Below are positions 1-6,515 of a stretch of 8,512 nt of DNA, in pieces. The DNA is taken from the NCBI GenBank assembly GCA_007132365.1, contig SLOS01000172.1, positions 1-8,512 of the forward strand, read 5' to 3'. The DNA comes from Bacteroidales bacterium. GTDB taxonomy: Bacteria > Bacteroidota > Bacteroidia > Bacteroidales > PUMT01. The position numbers were made by a program, and so were the translations under genes. The first letter of the stretch is position 1; each line of letters starts with the position of its first letter. The notes under the pieces are model-generated. The model was not told where the DNA came from. It worked only from the letters and a program-made list of their open reading frames with translations, and did no database searches.

Positions 1-494
1 ATTACATGAACAACTCCGTTCTTTGTTTCAATGTCGGCTACGGTAACTTGTGCATCATTGATGAAAACATTTCCTCCTGAAATTGTGATGGTCAGATCCT
101 GTCCGAACAACGTGGGAGCTTTCATGCCATTAGTCAGTGAAGCGGACATAACTTTATTTCCTACCACATGATATAATAATATATCTGTCAGGGTGCCTTC
201 AGGATCCTCCAGAAGGGTTTCTACAGTACCCGCTGGCAATGCGGCAAAGGCATCATCGGTGGGAGCAAACACAGTGAAAGGGCCGGTCCCCTGAAGTGTC
301 TGAACCAGACCTGCAGCAGAAACTGCCGCAGCAAGGGTTTTATGGTTATCACTTCCCGTTACAACCTCCACCACCGATTCAGGTAACGGATCTTCAGGGG
401 TTACATCATTATCGTCCTCACATGAGGATAGCGCGAAAACAGCAAAACCTAACACTAAGAGAATTGCTTTAAAACTTAAAAATTCTTTTTTCAT
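1..494 (-). CDS. Fasciclin (FAS1) domain lipoprotein, 3' end outside window
   Basis: The 164 visible codons encode a predicted lipoprotein with one FAS1 domain, a fold used for adhesion or cell-surface interactions; the ligand cannot be told from sequence. Residues 1-24 form a signal peptide (MKK, a hydrophobic stretch, then the lipobox LSSC), with lipidation expected at Cys25. The next residues, EDDND, form an acidic patch like the Bacteroidota signal that sends lipoproteins to the outer face of the outer membrane. The FAS1 domain spans about 47-164, with the H1-type motif FAPTDDAF at 76-83, YHVV at 108-111, and the beginning of the second conserved box (NGVVHV) at the cut edge. The domain should therefore end soon after the edge, but a second repeat cannot be excluded. 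The start is the ATG at 494-492, directly ahead of the signal peptide. It is divergent from the small membrane-protein gene to its right. Family assignment is firm; biological role is not. Confidence 0.9.
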   Translation of the reverse strand, partial: MKKEFLSFKAILLVLGFAVFALSSCEDDNDVTPEDPLPESVVEVVTGSDNHKTLAAAVSAAGLVQTLQGTGPFTVFAPTDDAFAALPAGTVETLLEDPEGTLTDILLYHVVGNKVMSASLTNGMKAPTLFGQDLTITISGGNVFINDAQVTVADIETKNGVVHV

Positions 495-792
495 AATTGC
501 AGTCTTTTTATTTTTAATCAGATTAATTATAAGAACAAACTATTAATATCACTTTTTGTTCATTTTTTTTTCTTTTTTATTAAACATTTCAATATGATCT
601 GACATTTGTTCTAAATCATAAAAGCCTGTTTACAGAAATTTTAAGCGGTTTTCCATAGCTCAGCTAATCTTATATTATTTTTTTGTTTAACCTTTATTTA
701 TTTTACAAAAACAACATCTCTTAAATTAACCCATATTAAGTCTTATTGTAAATAAATCCGGATATTTGCATCAAATTATGCAGGCAGATAAC
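495..792. other. AT-rich divergent intergenic region, no gene seen
   Basis: This is the left part of a 429-base gap between the fasciclin gene (leftward) and a small membrane-protein gene (rightward). It is very AT-rich, with homopolymer runs of T around 565-580 and 676-684. I see no ORF with recognisable content, no tRNA and no strong hairpin terminator. Promoters for both flanking genes should lie in the gap, but no perfect TAnnTTTG box is present on either strand. The nearest rightward candidate is GATATTTG at 761-768, with one mismatch. An imperfect inverted repeat pairs about 697-708 with 746-756. The remainder of the gap (793-923) is mostly the tandem duplication described separately. 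Confidence 0.6.
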
Positions 793-917
793 AGTCCCCC
801 ATTATGATCAATACAGCCCCATGTTACATAACCTGAAAAGGAAGTTATATAAGAGTCCCCAATTATGGTCAACACAACCCCATTAATAATAACTGAGAAA
901 AGGAAGGCATATAAAAG
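793..917. repeat. Imperfect tandem duplication, two copies of about 61-64 bp
   Basis: Copy 1 (793-853) and copy 2 (854-917) both begin with AGTCCCC. In the first 30 positions 26 bases match, covering the pattern AGTCCCC.ATTATG.TCAA.ACA.CCCCAT. About five diverged bases follow, then both copies share ATAAC, a TG, the purine-rich AAAAGGAAG and a final ATATAA-type segment, with small indels. Copy 2 ends six bases before the ATG at 924, so the duplication would fall in the promoter or 5' untranslated region of the small membrane-protein gene. The copies have diverged, so it is not a very recent event. What it does is unknown; a duplicated regulator site or leader element is possible but not shown. 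Confidence 0.8.
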
Positions 918-923
918 AAAAGC

Positions 924-1202
924 ATGAATCAGATATTTATATTTGCCCTGTTTATATATATTCTGAATATTCCCTTCGGCTACTGGAGGGCAGGTACCCG
1001 CAGGTTTTCCCGTGACTGGTACCTTGCAATCCATATACCGGTCCCCGTCATTGTTTTTCTCAGGATCTATTACGATCTGGGCTGGGGATGGCAGAGTTAT
1101 GCCATGCTGGTTACGGCATTCTTTCTTGGACAGCTTACGGGAAAAATTTTACGGTATGCTAAACCAGGGACAAGGAGGGAAAAAAAGCCGGACCCGTCTT
1201 AA
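924..1202 (+). CDS. Small three-helix membrane protein, function unknown
   Basis: This 92-residue protein is not one I can assign to a named family. Three hydrophobic stretches look like membrane helices, at about residues 3-19, 33-49 and 58-74. The first loop (WRAGTRRFSRD, about 21-31) and the C-terminal tail (RYAKPGTRREKK, about 77-88) are strongly basic, and the second loop (DLGWGWQ) is not. By the positive-inside rule this predicts N-terminus outside and C-terminus in the cytoplasm. The structured pattern (NIPFGYWR, then IHIPVP, then AFFLGQLTG, with aromatic and glycine residues at loop edges) looks like a conserved protein rather than a chance ORF. I have a vague recollection of similar short hypothetical proteins in other genomes but cannot confirm it. 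The ATG at 924 lies just after a tandem duplication. No good Shine-Dalgarno sits at the usual distance; the purine run AAAAGGAAGG ends about 17 bases upstream. The gene converges on pgi. Confidence 0.72.
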   Translation: MNQIFIFALFIYILNIPFGYWRAGTRRFSRDWYLAIHIPVPVIVFLRIYYDLGWGWQSYAMLVTAFFLGQLTGKILRYAKPGTRREKKPDPS

Positions 1203-1221
1203 CAAAAACATTATCCGGCTT
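1181..1221 (-). terminator. Probable Rho-independent terminator of the lysS-gpsA-pgi operon
   Basis: Read on the minus strand, an 8-bp perfect stem (AAGCCGGA paired with TCCGGCTT, positions 1221-1214 and 1192-1185) encloses a 21-base loop and runs into six T residues (the A-run at 1181-1186). It starts 34 bases after the pgi stop codon, as expected for a leftward terminator. The opposite strand has no T-run after the stem, so it looks one-directional. The loop is larger than usual, which lowers confidence. The element overlaps the last codons of the convergent small membrane-protein gene. Confidence 0.55.
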
Positions 1222-1254
1222 ACTGTTAAAATGTAAGGCTTTACAGGATGTGTA

Positions 1255-2604
1255 TCATGAATTAAGGCGTTTGTATATTAATTCGGTCTCTTCCTCAAAT
1301 CCCGGTTTCTTTAAGAGAGCAAACATATTATTCTTATATGCTTCCACACCTGGCTGGTCAAAAGGGTTCACATTCATAAGATAACCACTTATTGCACAAG
1401 CCTTTTGAAAGAAGTACATCAGTTGTCCAAGATAATACTCATTAAGCTCGGGAAGCCTGATAAGAATATTGGGAACACCTCCATCCACATGGGCCAGCAT
1501 TGTTCCAAGCTCCGCCATCTTATTAACATCTTCTATCCTCTTTCCCGCCAGAAAATTCAATCCATCAGCATCATCAGTCACTTCAGGAATAAAAACCTCG
1601 CGTGAAGGATTAAGGATAGATATAACAGTTTCAAAAAGATTTCTCTGCCCCTCCTGAATATATTGTCCCATCGAATGAAGATCAGCAGTGAAGTTTACAC
1701 TTGCAGGGAAAATCCCCTTTTTCTCTTTACCCTCACTTTCGCCATATAGCTGCTTCCACCATTCGGCAAGGTAAATAAGCTTGGGATGGTAGCTTGCCAG
1801 TATCTCGGTTTTAGGGCTCTGCCTGTAAAGCGCATTTCTTGCAGCCGCATAAACAGCTGAAGGATTGTCCCGGAAAGGTGTCCCCGGACGTGTCATCTCC
1901 TCCATTTTTTTTGCTCCGGCAATAAGCTGACGAATATCAAAACCCGCCTGTACAATAGGGAGAAGTCCAACAGGTGTAAGAAGGGAATACCTGCCACCGA
2001 CATCATCAGGAATCACAAACGACCGGTATCCTTTCTCATCAACCAGATTCCGCAAGGCTCCCCTGCCGGCACTGGTAATCGCAATTATGCGCTTTCCGGC
2101 TTCCTCCTGCCCGTACTTTTTTTCCAGGTGATCCCGTAAAATACGAAATGCAATGGAAGGTTCGGTGGTGGTTCCTGATTTGGAAATAACGGTAATTGCA
2201 TATGATACGGTATCAAGGAAATCAACCAGTTCGCCGGTGTAATCTTCGCTGATGTTCTGGCCGGCAAATACAATCTTCGGGAAAGGACGGCCATCATTGA
2301 ACATTCCGAAAGAATGAGACAAGGCATCGATTACTGCTTTCGCTCCGAGATACGATCCTCCGATACCTACCACTACCATTACATCAATCTTTTCATTAAG
2401 TTCGTTCGCAACATCCTCAATCTCAATGATGGATTCTTCAGTGATATTTGAAGGCAAATCAAGCCATCCAAGAAAATTTGCCCCTTTCCCGGTCCGTTGA
2501 TGAAGATGCCGGATATGGTAACGGGTAAGCTCTTCATAACCGTCAATCACTTCTTTCGAAACAAAAGGAAAGACATTATCAATATTCAATTCAAGGTTTT
2601 TCAT
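1255..2604 (-). CDS. pgi: Glucose-6-phosphate isomerase
   Basis: Interconverts glucose 6-phosphate and fructose 6-phosphate in the cytoplasm, in glycolysis and gluconeogenesis. The 449-residue length and motif set fit the shorter bacterial PGI type (about 450 residues, as in Bacillus) rather than the roughly 550-residue E. coli type. Visible features are the sugar-phosphate (SIS) motifs GIGGS (80-84) and SKSGTTTEP (141-149), PGI signature 1 around GGRYS (203-207), and signature 2 ending in FDQPGVEAYK (415-424). Expected catalytic residues are present by motif: Glu289 in QLYGESEGK, His310 in ADLHSMGQ and Lys424. The chosen ATG gives a normal N-terminus. The gene is third in a leftward run after lysS and gpsA, 44 bases downstream of gpsA, with no clear promoter in that gap, so it is probably co-transcribed. 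A likely terminator follows its stop codon. No anomaly seen. Confidence 0.97.
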   Translation of the reverse strand: MKNLELNIDNVFPFVSKEVIDGYEELTRYHIRHLHQRTGKGANFLGWLDLPSNITEESIIEIEDVANELNEKIDVMVVVGIGGSYLGAKAVIDALSHSFGMFNDGRPFPKIVFAGQNISEDYTGELVDFLDTVSYAITVISKSGTTTEPSIAFRILRDHLEKKYGQEEAGKRIIAITSAGRGALRNLVDEKGYRSFVIPDDVGGRYSLLTPVGLLPIVQAGFDIRQLIAGAKKMEEMTRPGTPFRDNPSAVYAAARNALYRQSPKTEILASYHPKLIYLAEWWKQLYGESEGKEKKGIFPASVNFTADLHSMGQYIQEGQRNLFETVISILNPSREVFIPEVTDDADGLNFLAGKRIEDVNKMAELGTMLAHVDGGVPNILIRLPELNEYYLGQLMYFFQKACAISGYLMNVNPFDQPGVEAYKNNMFALLKKPGFEEETELIYKRLNS

Positions 2605-2648
2605 AACATTACACTCGTTTAAATTATTAAAAATAATATGCCGGCCTG

Positions 2649-3653
2649 TTATTCAAGCTGGTCTGTCAGCAGCCTGATTTCTATCGCAGGGGATATTCCT
2701 TCATACAATATGTTATATACTGTATCAGTAATCGGGATGTTCACATTATGTTTCCTGTTAATTTCCTTTATGCAGCTGGTTGAATAATACCCCTCTGCAA
2801 TCATATTCAATTCAAGCATTACCGACCTGACCGAATACCCCTTGCCTATCATTACCCCGAAAGCACGATTGCGGCTGAATTGCGAATAGGCAGTAACCAA
2901 AAGGTCTCCAAGGTAGGCAGAACTGTTAATTGCCCTTTTACTTGGATAGGTATGATCCAGAAATCTCTTTATTTCTCTGATAGCATTGGATATCAGCACG
3001 GCCTGAAAATTATCCCCATAACCCAGACCGTGACATATTCCGGAAGCAATAGCAAAAATATTTTTGAGTACTGCGGCATATTCCGTTCCATAAATATCCT
3101 CTGATATAACGGTTCTGATAAAATGATTCTCAAGGCAGGATGCGATCCTTAGTGCCTGCTTTTCCGTTTTGGAAGCAATAGTAAGATAGGAAAGCCTTTC
3201 CAGTGCAACTTCCTCGGCATGACAGGGACCTGTGATAATGCCAATACGGTCGAAGGGTACATTGTAATACCGGTTAAAGAACTCAGCAATTGTCAGGTTA
3301 TCCTCAGGAATGATCCCCTTGATTGCCGAAACCACCAGCTTGTTATCAAGTTTAAAATCAGCCTGCGCAAGCAAGCCTTTAAGAAAAGCGGAAGGTATAG
3401 CAAATATGAGTATATCGGATCGCGATATTACCTCTTCAAGATCATTGAAAAAGCTGATGCGACCGGTATCAAAATATACAGAGCTGAGATATTTCTTATT
3501 ATGATGAAACTGCCTGATATAATCAATGTTGCCGGGATTACGCATATACCAGTTAATCCGCTCATTATTAAGCAAAAGAATCTTAGCTATGGCTGTTGCC
3601 CAGCTACCGCTTCCAATTACGGCAATCCTGTCTTTGTCATGCATCCGGTTCAT
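2649..3653 (-). CDS. gpsA: NAD(P)-dependent glycerol-3-phosphate dehydrogenase
   Basis: Reduces dihydroxyacetone phosphate to sn-glycerol 3-phosphate, the backbone precursor of phospholipids, in the cytoplasm. Numbering from the ATG at 3653 (334 residues), the Rossmann dinucleotide motif is GSGSWATA (14-21), followed by AIKG (Lys112), GPCHAEE (142-148), the catalytic-type lysine Lys197 in LKN, GDLLVTAYS (Asp250), SRNRAFG (from 260) and AEG (286-288). All family landmarks are in place and the length is normal. Three in-frame ATGs compete: 3665, 3653 and 3644. I prefer 3653 because it forms an ATGA overlap with the lysS stop codon, a usual sign of translational coupling; 3665 would give a 16-base overlap. 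Ala in SWATA, where many homologues have SWGTA, is a variant I associate with Bacteroidota. Cys in GPCHAEE, where Ser or Thr is common, is a minor substitution. Confidence 0.95.
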   Translation of the reverse strand: MNRMHDKDRIAVIGSGSWATAIAKILLLNNERINWYMRNPGNIDYIRQFHHNKKYLSSVYFDTGRISFFNDLEEVISRSDILIFAIPSAFLKGLLAQADFKLDNKLVVSAIKGIIPEDNLTIAEFFNRYYNVPFDRIGIITGPCHAEEVALERLSYLTIASKTEKQALRIASCLENHFIRTVISEDIYGTEYAAVLKNIFAIASGICHGLGYGDNFQAVLISNAIREIKRFLDHTYPSKRAINSSAYLGDLLVTAYSQFSRNRAFGVMIGKGYSVRSVMLELNMIAEGYYSTSCIKEINRKHNVNIPITDTVYNILYEGISPAIEIRLLTDQLE

Positions 3654-5374
3654 TCTTCCAGCCATTTCTCAATATCAGCAATCGCAGGGTTTTTAAGTCC
3701 CAGCTTATTTTTCTTGTTATATCCGCATATTTCATTGTGAATTTTACCCGGGGAGGATTCTTTAAATTTGTCGACACTGACATATCCCAGCTTCTGCAAA
3801 ACTGCTGTCCACTCTTCAGGTATTCCAAGATTGATAAAATCAGAAACTTCATCTCTTTTTAACCTTTTTTCCGGCCTCATCTGGGGGAAAAACAGAACAT
3901 CCTGGATAGATTTAGAATTGGTAATTATCATCGCCAGCCGGTCAATACCTACACCCAGTCCTGCAGTTGGAGGCATTCCGAATTCCAACGCACGCAAAAA
4001 GTCCTCATCAATAACCATAGCTTCTTTATCCCCTCTTTCTGCCAGCAACATCTGCTGCCTGAAACGCTCACGCTGATCAATCGGATCATTAAGCTCTGAA
4101 AATGCATTGCACAGTTCCTTCCCGTTGATGATTACCTCAAACCTCTCCACAAGTCCTTCGACAGTCCGGTGTTTTTTGGCCAGCGGTGACATCTCTACCG
4201 GGTAATCTGTAATAAAAGTTGGCTGGATAAGATTTGGCTCACATAACTCCCCGAAGATTTCATCAATTATCTTACCCTTTGCCATGGTAGTGTCAATCTC
4301 AACTCCCAGTTTTTTGGCAGTTTCAATCAGCATATCCTCGTCCATTGCTGAAATATCAATCCCGGCAAAAACTGCAATTGCCTCATACATGGTATATCGC
4401 TTCCAGGGTCTTTTGAAATCTATTACAGTGTCATCTACCTGCAATTTAGTTGAACCGGTCAGATCAATTGCAACCTTCTCAATCATCTCCTCCACTAAAT
4501 CCATCATCCACAAATAGTCCTTGTAAGCAACATAAAGCTCCATCTGTGTGAATTCAGGATTATGGAAACGGCTCATCCCCTCATTTCTGAAATCCTTTGA
4601 AAATTCATATACCCCCTCAAATCCACCGACAATAAGTCTCTTTAGATAAAGCTCATTGGCGATTCTCAGATAAAGCTTCATATCAAGTGTATTGTGATAT
4701 GTAGTAAATGGCCGTGCGGTAGCTCCTCCGTAAATAGGCTGGAGTACCGGAGTTTCAACCTCAAGGTAACCCCTGGTATTTAAATAGTTTCGTATTGAAT
4801 CCACCAGTCGTGCACGTTTAATGAATACATCCCTGATGTGGGGATTAACAATAAGGTCAAGGTATCTTTGCCTGTAGCGCTGATCGGGATCACTGAAGGC
4901 ATCATATGTTTTACCATCCTTCTCCTTTACTACCGGAAGCGGATGAAGTGACTTGGCAAGCAGTCTGAGTTCCTTTACATGAATTGATATCTCACCGACC
5001 TGCGTTACAAATACAAATCCCCTGACACCAATGATATCACCAATGTCAAGTAGTTTTTTAAAAACCTTGTTGTACATTGTTTTATCCTCAGAGGGACAAA
5101 GATCATCCCTGCGTATATAAATCTGGATCCTTCCTTTCTGATCCTGCAGTTCAGCAAAAGATGCATTTCCCATGATTCGCCGGCTCATAATGCGGCCGGC
5201 AATCTGAACGTCACCGTATTGATTCGAACCGGGCTGATAATTGTCCAGTATATCCCGTGAGCTTACATTTACCTCAAATGTATCAGCAGGAAAGGGGTCA
5301 ATACCAAGCCTGACCAGCTCATCAAGAGCCTCTCTTCTTATCAGCTCCTGCTCACTTAATTGTAACTGATCCAT
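3650..5374 (-). CDS. lysS: Lysyl-tRNA synthetase, class II
   Basis: Charges tRNA-Lys with lysine using ATP, in the cytoplasm. From the ATG at 5374 the protein has 574 residues. An N-terminal helix leads to an OB-fold anticodon-binding domain (about 54-140), then the class II catalytic core: motif 2 with FRNEG (262-266) and the RFHNPEFTQME stretch after it, and motif 3 with GLGVGIDRL (472-480). The usual LysRS ends soon after FFPQMRPE (495-502). This one continues about 70 residues more, including an NKKNKLGLK segment near the end, an extension I associate with Bacteroidota LysRS. The frame is open to an upstream ATG at 5431, but I reject that start: MDQLQLSEQELIRREALDEL is the family-like N-terminus, and a promoter box lies between the two ATGs. 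It is the first gene of the leftward lysS-gpsA-pgi run and overlaps gpsA by four bases. Confidence 0.96.
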   Translation of the reverse strand: MDQLQLSEQELIRREALDELVRLGIDPFPADTFEVNVSSRDILDNYQPGSNQYGDVQIAGRIMSRRIMGNASFAELQDQKGRIQIYIRRDDLCPSEDKTMYNKVFKKLLDIGDIIGVRGFVFVTQVGEISIHVKELRLLAKSLHPLPVVKEKDGKTYDAFSDPDQRYRQRYLDLIVNPHIRDVFIKRARLVDSIRNYLNTRGYLEVETPVLQPIYGGATARPFTTYHNTLDMKLYLRIANELYLKRLIVGGFEGVYEFSKDFRNEGMSRFHNPEFTQMELYVAYKDYLWMMDLVEEMIEKVAIDLTGSTKLQVDDTVIDFKRPWKRYTMYEAIAVFAGIDISAMDEDMLIETAKKLGVEIDTTMAKGKIIDEIFGELCEPNLIQPTFITDYPVEMSPLAKKHRTVEGLVERFEVIINGKELCNAFSELNDPIDQRERFRQQMLLAERGDKEAMVIDEDFLRALEFGMPPTAGLGVGIDRLAMIITNSKSIQDVLFFPQMRPEKRLKRDEVSDFINLGIPEEWTAVLQKLGYVSVDKFKESSPGKIHNEICGYNKKNKLGLKNPAIADIEKWLEE

Positions 5375-5390
5375 ATCCGAAAATTTTTTG

Positions 5391-5398
5391 CAAAGATA
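5391..5398 (-). promoter_or_regulatory. Candidate Bacteroidota -7 promoter box for lysS
   Basis: On the minus strand this reads TATCTTTG, an exact match to the TAnnTTTG -7 consensus of the Bacteroidota primary sigma factor. It lies 16 bases before the chosen lysS ATG, so the untranslated leader would be only about ten bases. No clear TTG-type -33 element is found about 20 bases further upstream, which keeps confidence moderate. Its position also argues that lysS starts at 5374 rather than 5431. Confidence 0.45.
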
Positions 5399-5581
5399 GA
5401 AGAATATCTTTCCCCGTCCGATTTTTTCCACATGATAAATAATCAGGGATTAACTGCCTTTATCCTTAAACCCGTAAATTAACGCAGCTTAAATAGCAGA
5501 TCTGATAATTTCGAAAATATAGTCTGAATTTTATAATATTTTGATGTATTTTTATAACCTGCAATCAGGCAGGGTAACTTG

Positions 5582-5587
5582 AAAGGG
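5582..5587 (+). promoter_or_regulatory. Shine-Dalgarno-like site for lipA
   Basis: The purine run AAAGGG ends four bases before the lipA ATG at 5592 and could pair with the 16S rRNA 3' end. Bacteroidota often rely little on such sites, so this supports the start without proving it. A small 5-bp hairpin (CCTGC at 5558-5562 with GCAGG at 5569-5573) lies just upstream. Confidence 0.4.
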
Positions 5588-5591
5588 TAAG

Positions 5592-6515
5592 ATGAACAAG
5601 GGTGAAAAAACAAAAAGACTTCCGGAATGGCTGAAGATGAAGTTGCCCATGGGTTACAAGTACTCCAGGATCAAAAACCTTAGTCAGAAATATCATCTTC
5701 ATACCATCTGCTCCAGTGGAAATTGCCCCAATACGGGAGAATGCTGGAGCAATGGTACAGCAACATTTATGATTTTGGGCGATATCTGTACCCGGAACTG
5801 CAAATTTTGCGGGGTTAAAACCGGAAAACCCGCACCGCCTGACACTGGAGAACCCTACAGGCTCGCTGAGTCAATCAGGATTCTGCAACTGGATCATTGC
5901 GTAATAACTTCGGTGGACAGGGATGACCTTCCTGACGGAGGTGCGGAAATTTGGGCAAAAACAATTGAAACTATCAGAAAGCTCAACCCGACTACCGGAA
6001 TTGAGGTCCTTATACCTGATTTTAACGGAGATGAAAATCTTTTAAAATTGATAACAGATACCCGGCCGGATGTTATTTCCCATAATCTTGAAACGGTAAG
6101 GCGCCTTACACCGGTTATAAGAAGCAGGGCCAGGTATGAAATAAGCCTGAAGGTAATTAATGGTATATCATCAGCAGGGATAAGATCAAAATCAGGGATA
6201 ATGCTGGGCCTGGGTGAAACCAGGGAGGAGATACTTGAAACCATGGATGACCTGATTCAACAAGGATGCGAGATTATGACAATAGGACAATACCTTGCCC
6301 CTGGCATAAGCCATATGCCGGTTGTTGAATACATCGAACCGGAACAGTACAGGGAATACGGAAGGATCGGGCTTGAAAAAGGTTTCAGGTTTGTGGAAAG
6401 CAGTCCCCTGGTGCGCTCCTCGTATCAAGCGGAAAAGCATGCTGAAAAAATGCAAGACAGGAATAAAATAAAATATGTTAAAAACAGTAATATTTCAGGA
6501 CCTGGGGTCCGCTGA
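5592..6515 (+). CDS. lipA: Lipoyl synthase (radical SAM)
   Basis: Inserts two sulfur atoms into protein-bound octanoyl groups to make lipoyl cofactor on the E2 subunits of 2-oxoacid dehydrogenases and on glycine cleavage H protein. The 307 residues hold every ligand expected of the family. Cys40, Cys45 and Cys51 (the C-x4-C-x5-C set) bind the auxiliary [4Fe-4S] cluster that is the sulfur source. Cys66, Cys70 and Cys73 (C-x3-C-x2-C) bind the radical-SAM cluster. The C-terminal RSSY motif (275-278) supplies the serine that also ligates the auxiliary cluster. GIMLGLGET (202-210) and TIGQYLAP (230-237) are further family landmarks. The start is supported by a Shine-Dalgarno-like AAAGGG. It heads a rightward cluster, is divergent from lysS, and its last 41 bases overlap lipB, so both steps of lipoate assembly are probably expressed together. 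Confidence 0.97.
   Translation: MNKGEKTKRLPEWLKMKLPMGYKYSRIKNLSQKYHLHTICSSGNCPNTGECWSNGTATFMILGDICTRNCKFCGVKTGKPAPPDTGEPYRLAESIRILQLDHCVITSVDRDDLPDGGAEIWAKTIETIRKLNPTTGIEVLIPDFNGDENLLKLITDTRPDVISHNLETVRRLTPVIRSRARYEISLKVINGISSAGIRSKSGIMLGLGETREEILETMDDLIQQGCEIMTIGQYLAPGISHMPVVEYIEPEQYREYGRIGLEKGFRFVESSPLVRSSYQAEKHAEKMQDRNKIKYVKNSNISGPGVR

Noticed and set aside
530..545. Possible promoter for the fasciclin gene (ATAGTTTG on the minus strand)
   Set aside because: The TA half of TAnnTTTG is replaced by AT and no -33 element is present, so it is too weak to call in such AT-rich DNA.
771..1034. Minus-strand open frame of 87 codons across the tandem repeat and the small membrane-protein gene
   Set aside because: It covers non-coding repeat sequence and is antisense to a more credible gene; no motif or start signal supports it.
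1232..1245. Small palindrome TGTAA-GGCT-TTACA between the convergent genes
   Set aside because: The stem has only five pairs and no T-run follows on either strand, so it does not qualify as a terminator.
2610..2640. AT-only hairpin (ATTATT...AATAAT) between gpsA and pgi
   Set aside because: A six-pair A/T stem with a three-base loop is too unstable to be a terminator or attenuator; the genes are probably read through.
3219..3740. Open frame of 173 codons on the plus strand, antisense to gpsA and the end of lysS
   Set aside because: It lies opposite well-supported genes, has no recognisable domain, and its composition is what the opposite strand of coding DNA would give.
5375..5431. Upstream in-frame extension of lysS by 19 codons
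   Set aside because: The extension is not LysRS-like, and the candidate -7 promoter box at 5391-5398 lies inside it.
5534..5543. Possible -7 box for lipA (TATTTTG, one-base spacer)
   Set aside because: Spacing differs from TAnnTTTG and no -33 element is seen, so it is not listed as a feature.
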